Assembly (NCBI RefSeq): GCF_000423725.1
Contig: NZ_AUIN01000012.1
Coordinates: 62,001-126,000 of the forward strand
Direction: 5' to 3'
Source: Streptococcus devriesei DSM 19639
GTDB lineage: Bacteria; Bacillota; Bacilli; Lactobacillales; Streptococcaceae
Length of the DNA stretch: 64,000 nt
Shown: piece after piece, positions 9,119 through 15,143 of the stretch
Layout: each line of letters begins with the position of its first letter
How positions within the stretch are numbered: position 1 is the stretch's first letter
Program-made: the position numbers and the translations under genes
Notes under the pieces: generated by a model
Seen by the model: the letters and a program-made list of their open reading frames with translations, nothing else
Databases searched by the model: none
Told to the model about the DNA's origin: nothing

Positions 9119-9571
9119 CTATGATGAAAATGCAGTCAAAACATCTTCTGGGCTTTCAGCCTGTAAGAGCCTTGCTACGACCTGATCGCTGCCTAATTTT
9201 TTAGCAAAAAGAGCGAGCAGCTTCAAATGTTCCCTCGCTGCCTTAGCATCCGAACCAACCGCAAAAAGAATCACTGCGCGCACGCCTTTGCCATCAAGGC
9301 TCTCCCAAGGAATTTCCCGGTCATTAATACCAATGGCCACAGCAGGAACAGTAACAAAGGGACTTTTGCCATGCGGAATCGCTACAAAATTGCCGATACC
9401 TGTTTGACCCTGCGTTTCACGTTCATAGACATCTTTGATAAAGGCTTCCTGATCAGAAATCTTGTTTTCCTGAAACATCAGGCCGGACAAAACCCGAAGA
9501 GCTTCTTCTTTGGTTTTTACCGATAAATGAGTGTCAATCAATTTGACATCAATAGCATCCTTTGCTTCCAT
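9119..9571 (-). CDS. PTS fructose/mannitol-type EIIA component
   Basis: A 150-residue EIIA subunit of the fructose type. The phosphorylation histidine lies in FVAIPHGKSPFV near residue 68. The family feature GIGNFVAIPHG and the C-terminal AREHLKLLALFAKKL segment are present. It lies between the EIIB (9587) and the EIIC (8009-9108) of the same operon with short spacing. It presumably phosphorylates that EIIB. It is intact even though the EIIC is frameshifted. Confidence 0.9.
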   Translation of the reverse strand: MEAKDAIDVKLIDTHLSVKTKEEALRVLSGLMFQENKISDQEAFIKDVYERETQGQTGIGNFVAIPHGKSPFVTVPAVAIGINDREIPWESLDGKGVRAVILFAVGSDAKAAREHLKLLALFAKKLGSDQVVARLLQAESPEDVLTAFSS

Positions 9572-9586
9572 TGCTTGTCCTTCCTA

Positions 9587-9898
9587 TTATTGAGCGGCGA
9601 CTTCTGCCAGTTTGGCAATCAGTTTATTAGGCGACTTAATAGCGACTTCGGTCGGAACTTTGACCGTCTTTTTGCCAGCAAAGCGCTCTTCTCCGGAAAT
9701 CTTGACATCAATGGCTAGAATAACAATATCGGCTTCTGCAATATCCTGAGGGCTCAGCTCATTTTCAATGCCGATAGTGCCTTGCGTTTCGATTTTGATC
9801 GTATGACCCGCTTTTTTAGCTGCCGCTTCTAATTTTTCCTGAGCAATGTAAGTATGGGCAATCCCGACTGTACATGCTGCTACTCCAACGATTTTCAT
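9587..9898 (-). CDS. PTS fructose-family EIIB component
   Basis: A 103-residue EIIB subunit. The active cysteine is residue 9 in VAACTVGIAHTYIAQ, a variant of the usual CPTGIAHTYMA motif. It is about half identical by eye to the EIIB at 4376, so the two PTS operons of this region are probably related by duplication and divergence. The gene lies 14 bases after the separate EIIA-like gene at 9913 and 15 bases before the true EIIA at 9571. Confidence 0.9.
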   Translation of the reverse strand: MKIVGVAACTVGIAHTYIAQEKLEAAAKKAGHTIKIETQGTIGIENELSPQDIAEADIVILAIDVKISGEERFAGKKTVKVPTEVAIKSPNKLIAKLAEVAAQ

Positions 9899-9912
9899 AG
9901 TCTTCCTCCTGT

Positions 9913-10329
9913 TTATAAATTCTTTTCGATAGTTGTTTTGCTGTCTGTTAACAGCTTGTCAACGTAAGCATCATCTGCCAGATTTGTCATAAAGTGTCTG
10001 ATCTCATCTTTAACAGCCCTTTCGTCATTCGTTTTCAAAGCCAGACAGATCACTAATCTGATGTTTTTGATGGTCTCACTCCAGTCCTCAATAGGCTCAG
10101 CTAAACGCAGAATCAAAAGCTGGCTTTGCCTAAGCTCGCTTGATTCAAGATGCGGCAGGACTGTCTGCTTGTCAATCTGAATATTAGCCAGTTTTTCACG
10201 TAAAAACAGTTTCTGTTTCAAATGTTGACTGATAGAAGCATCAATCTGCTCAGCTAAAAAGTGATAGACCTCTTCCGCTTTTTGAAAAGATTTTCCGACA
10301 AACACTTGTTTAACTAATTCAGCGCTCAT
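9913..10329 (-). CDS. Stand-alone EIIA-like domain, probable detached C-terminus of the PRD regulator
   Basis: A 138-residue protein with the layout of a type-2 EIIA domain. The motif TVLPHLESSELRQSQLLILRL near residue 60 keeps the histidine but is otherwise divergent. The ATG at 10329 has GGAGA eight bases upstream; the longer frame begins with TTG. Its start overlaps the end of the regulator gene (stop 10319) in a different frame. The related regulator at 5144 carries such an EIIA domain fused at its C-terminus. The simplest reading is that this gene arose when an ancestral fused activator was split. It may regulate its partner in trans. Confidence 0.72.
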   Translation of the reverse strand: MSAELVKQVFVGKSFQKAEEVYHFLAEQIDASISQHLKQKLFLREKLANIQIDKQTVLPHLESSELRQSQLLILRLAEPIEDWSETIKNIRLVICLALKTNDERAVKDEIRHFMTNLADDAYVDKLLTDSKTTIEKNL

Positions 10330-11782
10330 TTTTGATTTCTCCAATCTTTTGCCGCAGCCGCTCCTGATCTTCTGCAGTAAACATCCCCGTTACTAATAAA
10401 AAGTGATAAGATGGCGATTGCTTAAGGGGAATGGTTGAGATTAACAGGTCAATCGCAGGGTAGGTTTCCTCTAAGTGTTCAACCTCACGCGAAGCGATAA
10501 CATCAACAATTTCCAATTCTGAAAAATTATTGGCAATTTTAACCCGCAGCAATTCTGAAATACCAATACCAGTTGTGCAGACAATCAAGGTTCTCAGTTT
10601 ACGGCTACTAGTCTCCAGCAATTTGGCAAAGTAAAGGGTTATAAAGCCATTTTCATCCGCCGAAATGGGTGCCAGATGATAAATCTGGCTGATTTCTTCT
10701 GACGTCTGATAAACCCTGTCAAAAAGATTAGGATACACCAGCTTGATTTGACTGAGTAAGCCATTTTGCACCATAATCTTTTGTTCCAAGCGCTTGAGCA
10801 TGGGTTTGATATGATTAGCCAGATCAAAGAAAATATCCTCATTATCAATATCAAAGGCCCATTTTTGATTCATCAGCTTCAGGTAAGTCCGCGTGATGCT
10901 CACCACTTCTTCTGAAAATGAAATACTTTCAGAACTAGCCTTTTCCAGCCTTGAAGCTGACAGGTACTGATAAAGATAATAGACTTCAATCCTTGGAATC
11001 GGCAGCTGCAAGTAACTCTCCAAATGCTTGATGACTTCCTGAGATATATCCAGCAAGACATCAGATATTTCCTTTAATTCCTTTTTTCCCATATCGTAGG
11101 CATAGGTTTGATGCGCCCTGATCCGTTCCATCAAAATATACAAGTGCAAAAAGATGTTGATGTTATAGGGATAAGGAATTTTACCCGAGAGACGTCTCTC
11201 AATGATCTCTAACTGGTAAAGAATAAAGGCTGCATCTTTCTCGTCAATATCCAGATCAGAGTGTTCTTTTAAGTCAACAAAATCTAATAATTGATCGTGC
11301 TGAATACCTGCCAGTATCGCGCGGCGGATATTTTCTTCTTTTCCCTCAACAGCCAGCGTTCGCTTTTTGCGCAGCAGCTTCAGATCAAATTTCTCAATCT
11401 CCTGAGCAATAATCCTCTCATCGGCAATCAAAACAGATTCCCCTAAAAAGAACTCCTCCATAACATCGAAAACACTGACGGGCTTTGGTGCCTGCAGGAG
11501 CAATAATTGTTTTAGCTTATTTCTTCTTTGCTGGGGCGAATAATCGACATGCAGCTTATTTTCATACAGCAGCAAGTAGCGATCATAGTCCAGCTTGTAC
11601 CCCCTTCCTTTTTCAGAGATAATCAAGGGACCGTCCGGCAAAGCTTCATTGATGCTTTTAACCCATCTGTAAATAGTCTTGGCTGAGGTTTTTAACTTTT
11701 GCGCCAAAACATCAGACGTGATAAAATCCCTTTGAGTTAGCAGGAGATATATGAGTTCCTCACTTTTGCCTTTCAGACTCAT
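10319..11782 (-). CDS. PRD-type PTS operon activator lacking its EIIA domain
   Basis: A 487-residue BglG/ManR-type regulator. It has an N-terminal HTH (about 1-65, ITSDVLAQKLKTSAKTIYRWVKS), a second helical DNA-binding region, PRD1 (histidine in IFLHLYILMERI near 210), PRD2 (NHIKPMLKRL near 320) and a C-terminal EIIB-like domain with cysteine in LIVCTTGIGISELL near 400. The EIIA-like domain normally next in line is encoded separately at 9913-10329. The ATG at 11782 has GGAGG eight bases upstream. It is the first gene of the operon ending with alsE and probably activates it in response to PTS phosphorylation. Confidence 0.85.
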   Translation of the reverse strand: MSLKGKSEELIYLLLTQRDFITSDVLAQKLKTSAKTIYRWVKSINEALPDGPLIISEKGRGYKLDYDRYLLLYENKLHVDYSPQQRRNKLKQLLLLQAPKPVSVFDVMEEFFLGESVLIADERIIAQEIEKFDLKLLRKKRTLAVEGKEENIRRAILAGIQHDQLLDFVDLKEHSDLDIDEKDAAFILYQLEIIERRLSGKIPYPYNINIFLHLYILMERIRAHQTYAYDMGKKELKEISDVLLDISQEVIKHLESYLQLPIPRIEVYYLYQYLSASRLEKASSESISFSEEVVSITRTYLKLMNQKWAFDIDNEDIFFDLANHIKPMLKRLEQKIMVQNGLLSQIKLVYPNLFDRVYQTSEEISQIYHLAPISADENGFITLYFAKLLETSSRKLRTLIVCTTGIGISELLRVKIANNFSELEIVDVIASREVEHLEETYPAIDLLISTIPLKQSPSYHFLLVTGMFTAEDQERLRQKIGEIKNER

Positions 11783-11933
11783 CTAAGCTTCCTCCTTTAC
11801 ATCCTTATGATAGCAATATTTCTTACCAGTATTTTACTAATTATTGTCCATAGCAACAGACATTTATTTGAATTATCTAATAAAATTACAGTAAAAAAAT
11901 AAAGCCTCTGTCACAAAGCTTTATTTTTGATTA

Positions 11934-12035
11934 TTATAAAGAGAACTGCTTGGGAATTATTCCCAGAGCAACCACACCACAATTACGCTCATCTACCTGA
12001 GAATATAAAGATACTTTTTCAAAATAAATCTTTTC
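11934..12035 (-). pseudogene. Remnant of a C39-peptidase bacteriocin/pheromone exporter (N-terminal fragment)
   Basis: About 33 codons without a start read VSLYSQVDERNCGVVALGII before leaving frame at a stop. This is the signature of the N-terminus of ComA/NlmT-type ABC exporters, in which a C39 peptidase begins QVDxxDCGVAAL with the catalytic cysteine. The intact exporter at 23868 has the equivalent PQIDTRDCGPAAL. Nothing of the rest of the protein is visible. The fragment lies just downstream of the pheromone-like peptide gene, so an exporter was probably once part of this locus. Confidence 0.55.
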
Positions 12036-12080
12036 TAACTATTATGTCCCATTATCTAAGTTCAAGGCAGATATCAAATT

Positions 12081-12152
12081 TTAATGAATCACTATCCCTA
12101 GCATGATAGCTATTGTTAAAATTTCGAGTACTTTTCTTACTTTCATTTTCAT
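12081..12152 (-). CDS. Putative pheromone precursor peptide (ComS/SHP-like)
   Basis: A 23-codon frame starting MKMKVRKV and ending IMLGIVIH: a basic N-terminus and a hydrophobic C-terminus. This is the layout of ComS- and SHP-type streptococcal pheromone precursors, whose last seven or eight residues are the active peptide. It lies about 100 bases downstream of the ComR-like gene on the same strand, where comS sits in ComRS systems. A palindromic box and a -10 (TAGAAT, 12186-12191) lie just before it, with a predicted start near 12179. A purine-rich AGAGAG lies upstream of the ATG. A second in-frame ATG at 12146 is possible. Function is inferred from position and shape only. Confidence 0.55.
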   Translation of the reverse strand: MKMKVRKVLEILTIAIMLGIVIH

Positions 12153-12185
12153 TTTACAAATTTCTCTCTTTCAGTTGATGATTTT

Positions 12186-12232
12186 ATTCTACCTGTTTTC
12201 TTTTAAAAAAATAGCGACATCAATGTCGCTAT
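12186..12232 (-). promoter_or_regulatory. ComR-type box and promoter ahead of the pheromone-like gene
   Basis: A perfect palindrome with 10-base arms (ATAGCGACAT and its complement, 12211-12232) has the core GACA-N4-TGTC. A T-rich stretch follows, and 19 bases later a -10-like TAGAAT. This matches the recalled architecture of ComR boxes at comS and comX promoters: a palindrome, then a T stretch, then the -10. Because a palindrome plus a T run also resembles a terminator, it could serve as both for the ComR-like gene upstream. Confidence 0.55.
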
Positions 12233-12253
12233 TGAAAATCATGGCTCTATCAA

Positions 12254-13159
12254 TTAGTCGATTCCGTCTTTTTCCATCTCCATCTTAACATCGGCAATTA
12301 CAGCAGCATCTTCAAGGATTTCTCCCAACATCAGAGCCTGATGATAGAGTTCCTTCGCTCGAGTCTTATTCCCTTCTTCCCTGACTTTATACATCGCTTC
12401 TAGTTCTATTACTGCTGGTTTATAAGTGTACAGCTGGGTTCTATCAATAATCTGCTGAGCTTTATCAATAAGAGGTTTAGCACTCTTATAGTCACCATGC
12501 AAAGCATAGACCGCTGCCATATTCGTTACTGTTAATAGTAACTCAACATTATAGAGTTCATTTGCTTCAAGTTCTTGCCGGAGCAACTTTCGCGCAATTT
12601 TTTTAACTGTCTTTATATCGTAGTAGGTTTCATAGGCAGATTTTTGCAAGAAATAAGCTAAGTAAAGGTAGTCATTAAAAGCAAATTTTTTCTTTTGAAG
12701 GGTTTGTTCAAAGGCATCGTCATAGATTTCTTTGATATCAGGCAGCTTACCCCCTTGAAGCGCACCCATGAGCTTTTCAGATAGGTCTAAAAAAAGCAAC
12801 TCATCCTCTGGGAGTACATCAAAGTACTTCTCATAGATATCCTCAATCAAATCTATCTTTTTTTGGATGCGCTTCTTGTCCCCATAGGTTGGAAATTTAA
12901 CAATCTGATTTTTCATATCCAGATAACCTTCAGATAGTTGGAGGCCGCCTCCTCCAAGCAAATCAGAAATCGGTACCTCGAGCATCCTGGCAATATACTC
13001 CAACTTCTCTAATGTCGGCAAGGATATCCCCTTTTCAATGCGTTGCAACTGACGGATAGTCAATTTCTCTTCGTTCCCACAAAGATTTCTTTGTGATAAG
13101 CGTTTACCTTCTCTTTTATCCCTAATAAGCTGTCCCAATTCTTTTTTTCTAATAACCAT
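12254..13159 (-). CDS. ComR-like Rgg-family (RRNPP) peptide-responsive regulator
   Basis: About 301 residues. The N-terminal helix-turn-helix (residues 5-65) contains LTIRQLQRIEKGISLPTLEKL, nearly the same as ComR of S. mutans (LTVRQLIRIEKGESLPSLDRL). The C-terminal part (about 75-300) matches the ComR TPR-like peptide-binding domain, with MKNQIVKFPTYGD, IEDIYEKYFDVLPEDELL and SQLYTYKPAV-like RTQLYTYKPAV. ComR and its paralogues ScuR/SarF bind imported pheromones and activate competence or bacteriocin genes. I choose the ATG at 13159 because AGGAG lies eight bases upstream; the ATG two codons earlier is only two bases from it. Being a paralogue rather than the main ComR is inference from the bacteriocin-like remnants and the absence of sigX nearby. 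Confidence 0.85.
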   Translation of the reverse strand: MVIRKKELGQLIRDKREGKRLSQRNLCGNEEKLTIRQLQRIEKGISLPTLEKLEYIARMLEVPISDLLGGGGLQLSEGYLDMKNQIVKFPTYGDKKRIQKKIDLIEDIYEKYFDVLPEDELLFLDLSEKLMGALQGGKLPDIKEIYDDAFEQTLQKKKFAFNDYLYLAYFLQKSAYETYYDIKTVKKIARKLLRQELEANELYNVELLLTVTNMAAVYALHGDYKSAKPLIDKAQQIIDRTQLYTYKPAVIELEAMYKVREEGNKTRAKELYHQALMLGEILEDAAVIADVKMEMEKDGID

Positions 13160-13228
13160 AATCATATCTCCTAATTTCCATTAAGGTTAAAAGAGTGTGA
13201 TGCAATTCCTATAGATGAATCCAATTGT

Positions 13229-13318
13229 TCAAATCAATTGTACCCAAAAAAATAGCTTCTTAATATTAAGGAATATTACAATTATGCAACAGTAATATGG
13301 CTGCTGCTTTTTAGACAT
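13229..13318 (-). CDS. Possible 29-residue hydrophobic peptide
   Basis: A short frame (start MSKKQQPYYCCIIVIFL) with a strong AAGGAGAG ribosome site six bases ahead of the ATG. The site is buried in the 3' arm of a 14-base inverted repeat. The frame ends shortly before the regulator gene. No family is recognised. The ribosome site may be coincidental because both arms of the repeat contain it. It is kept only as a candidate. Confidence 0.25.
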   Translation of the reverse strand: MSKKQQPYYCCIIVIFLNIKKLFFWVQLI

Positions 13319-13320
13319 AA

Positions 13321-13378
13321 AAATCTCTCCTTAGTATCTGGTAATTCTTTCCTCACCATCAATTCTAAGGAGAGATTT
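13321..13378 (-). repeat. 14-base perfect inverted repeat (terminator or translational switch)
   Basis: Arms AAATCTCTCCTTAG (13321-13334) and CTAAGGAGAGATTT (13365-13378) enclose 30 bases. On the minus strand the second arm runs into TTTTT, giving a terminator-like end for the transcript from 13687. It also contains the ribosome site of the 29-residue frame at 13318. Confidence 0.6.
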
Positions 13379-13483
13379 AGTAATTTCTTGCTAGTCTCTA
13401 TCCACAGATAAGCTCAGTGGATATTGTCGCTATGACTTGATTATTGAATACTTGTTTTAAAAACTAAATTCCCCTCAGTTCAC

Positions 13484-13528
13484 CTACTGTCGACTCCCAA
13501 TTAAAACAAATATTTTCTTCGTATTCAT
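13484..13528 (-). pseudogene. Possible remnant of a flavin/NAD(P)H oxidoreductase start
   Basis: The frame starts MNTKKIFVLIGSRQ and then stops. This resembles the first strand and phosphate-binding loop (VLIGSRR) of small NADPH-dependent FMN reductases. AAAGGG precedes the ATG. No convincing continuation is found in any frame, so at most it is a stub. Confidence 0.2.
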
Positions 13529-13570
13529 AACAGATATTTCCCTTTTACAAATCAATTAGTATCATCAAGA

Positions 13571-13687
13571 TTACCTATCTTTTTTGTCATTATTTTTCTT
13601 ATTCTTTTTATTTTTTCTGTAAGCTGTTGACGAAAACGAGCCGCTTATAACTAAAATAAGGACAATAAACCAAAACGTATTAGACAT
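13571..13687 (-). CDS. Small single-span membrane peptide with lysine-rich tail
   Basis: A 38-codon frame with a very strong ribosome site (TTGGAGGAAATAAT before ATG). It starts MSNTFWFIVLILVISGS, one membrane helix, and continues as a basic, asparagine/lysine-rich tail ending NNDKKDR. It lies on the same strand as, and about 220 bases after, the broken secreted-peptide gene, so it would be read from the upstream box promoter. Such peptides often serve as immunity factors or small toxins in bacteriocin loci, but nothing here decides the role. Confidence 0.5.
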   Translation of the reverse strand: MSNTFWFIVLILVISGSFSSTAYRKNKKNKKNNDKKDR

Positions 13688-13769
13688 ATTATTTCCTCCA
13701 AAAACTTCCATAAAAATACCAGTAACATTATAAATAATGATAATCTACTGAGTAAATTCATCACTTTAT

Positions 13770-13789
13770 ATAGTTATTCGAATAACTAT
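13770..13789. repeat. 20-base perfect palindrome
   Basis: A perfect palindrome with arms ATAGTTATTC and its complement. On the plus strand it is followed by TATTTTTTT, like a terminator with a TTCGAA loop, but no plus-strand gene ends here. It could be an operator or a terminator of antisense transcription. Confidence 0.4.
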
Positions 13790-13911
13790 TATTTTTTTAA
13801 TCACAACTATTAAGTTTCGATTCATTTATAAACAACCTTAATTTAGAAGCAAAGTCACTATTTTCTCAAAGCTGATTTTTTATTTTCATATTTGCGAATA
13901 TGGTGGCTTTG

Positions 13912-14113
13912 CTAATTTTTAAGCGATGTCGTCATATCAGTAACGACAGCATCTGTAGCTGATACTTGGTCATCAGGGGGAGTTGCTGAGGACTGACTGA
14001 ATCTGATTATTTGTCTTCGTCTCAATGGTACCTGCTGTCATTAAAGATAGACTAGTCATCATTGTTCACTGCAATAGCAAGTCGTTTTTTATCTTATATC
14101 CTTTGTAAGTCAT
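13912..14113 (-). pseudogene. Broken gene for a small secreted peptide
   Basis: The ATG at 14113 has a good AAGGGG site six bases upstream and begins MTYKGYKIK. Correcting small shifts at an A run (about 14090) and near 14075 gives a signal-peptide-like stretch with KKRLAIAV and MTSLSLMTAG. A further shift at a CCCCC run (about 13980) restores an exported-looking tail ending DAVVTDMTTSLKN. Three frame breaks within 200 bases indicate decay of a gene for a secreted peptide of about 66 residues. It lies downstream of the second ComR-type box, so it was probably a pheromone-controlled product such as a bacteriocin. The family is not recognised. Confidence 0.5.
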
Positions 14114-14195
14114 ATCATTCCCCTTCTTATGTCAATTTCAAGAAAAATAATCTTGTGAAATTATTCAATCTAGCCTTTTAAAGTTCTATAACCCC

Positions 14196-14240
14196 ATTGT
14201 AAGAAAATAAGTCCTAAAAAAATAGCGACATTAATGTCGT
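14196..14240 (-). promoter_or_regulatory. Second ComR-type box and promoter
   Basis: The core GACA-N4-TGTC (14227-14238) sits in the same flanking sequence as the first box, ATAGCGACAT followed on the minus strand by a T run. A -10 TACAAT (14196-14201) lies 20 bases downstream, against 19 at the first box. It precedes the broken secreted-peptide gene, with a leader of about 75 bases. Confidence 0.5.
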
Positions 14241-14248
14241 CTGATATT

Positions 14249-14278
14249 AAAAAAGGAAGATTCTAAGCAAATCTTCCT
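14249..14278 (-). terminator. Intrinsic terminator after the cyclase gene
   Basis: Minus-strand stem AGGAAGATT/AATCTTCCT with a seven-base loop, followed by a T run. It lies directly before the second ComR-type box. Confidence 0.8.
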
Positions 14279-14318
14279 CCTTATTATTAATATTATATTA
14301 AATTGCCCTTCCCTAGGC

Positions 14319-15056
14319 TCACTCCGGTAAAATAGCTACTGCCCTGACCGGTGAACCTGTGGCTTTTTCCCAATGCGGGTAAGCGATGGCTATCAGACTT
14401 CCTGTTGCGGGTACTTGGTCAAGATTTGCCAGAACCTCAAGCTGATAGATATCCTGCTCCAGTACATAATATTCTTCGGCTAAACGGCCGTTTTGGGCAG
14501 CCCGGATACCGCTGTCAGTGTCTAAGGTCTCATGACCCAAGGCTGAAATGTTTCGTTCATGGATCAGAAATTCTAAAGCCTCATGCGACCAGCCGGGTGT
14601 ATGCTGCACTCCTTGATCGTCAAGATTGCGAATGGCTTCTTGATCTGGCCAGCGTTTTGACCAGTCACTGCGAAAGGCCACAAAACTGCCGGCAGGAATG
14701 CTGCCATGCTCTCTTTCAAAAGCCAAAATATCTGCTTTTGTGAGTTCATAGTCGGGATTTTCTGCTACCTCTTGCGATTTATCAATCACAATCAAGGGCA
14801 AAAGCAAATCTTTTAAATCAATCTCATCCAGCCAGCGGCCGCCTTCTACAAAGTGAATAGGGGCATCAATGTGAGTGCCATACTGACCGACAACAGAAAA
14901 CTGCTGCACATGAAAACCATCTTTTAAAGTAAAAATATCTTTCTTTTCCAAAGCTGGCAGAAGTGGAAAATGCGGGCTTTGGTCATTAATTTGATGGGTC
15001 AGATCCACCCATTTAGCTGATTTTAAGGTTTGATAGGCTGCTAGTAGATTTGTCAT
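14319..15056 (-). CDS. Cyclase/kynurenine-formamidase-like metal-dependent hydrolase
   Basis: A 245-residue member of the cyclase family (PF04199 type). The metal-binding signature GQYGTHIDAPIHF lies near residue 60, and a second conserved histidine block GHETLDTDSG near 172. Family members hydrolyse N-formylkynurenine or related cyclic or amide substrates, and the substrate here is unknown. I use the ATG at 15056 (MTNLLAAYQ) because AAAGGAG lies eight bases upstream; the longer frame begins inside the promoter. It follows the symporter gene by about 90 bases on the same strand and may be co-transcribed with it. Confidence 0.8.
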   Translation of the reverse strand: MTNLLAAYQTLKSAKWVDLTHQINDQSPHFPLLPALEKKDIFTLKDGFHVQQFSVVGQYGTHIDAPIHFVEGGRWLDEIDLKDLLLPLIVIDKSQEVAENPDYELTKADILAFEREHGSIPAGSFVAFRSDWSKRWPDQEAIRNLDDQGVQHTPGWSHEALEFLIHERNISALGHETLDTDSGIRAAQNGRLAEEYYVLEQDIYQLEVLANLDQVPATGSLIAIAYPHWEKATGSPVRAVAILPE

Positions 15057-15143
15057 AATATTTTCTCCTTTATTATACAATGTGTGCCGGTTGGCAGATG
15101 ATAAGCCAACAACTCATCTATAAACACAGCAAATTTTTTCACT

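Noticed and set aside
12211..12232. Reading this palindrome only as an intrinsic terminator of the regulator gene
   Set aside because: The same sequence recurs at 14222-14240 upstream of another gene, directly after a separate terminator, with a -10 at the same distance. A promoter box fits better, though a double role is possible.
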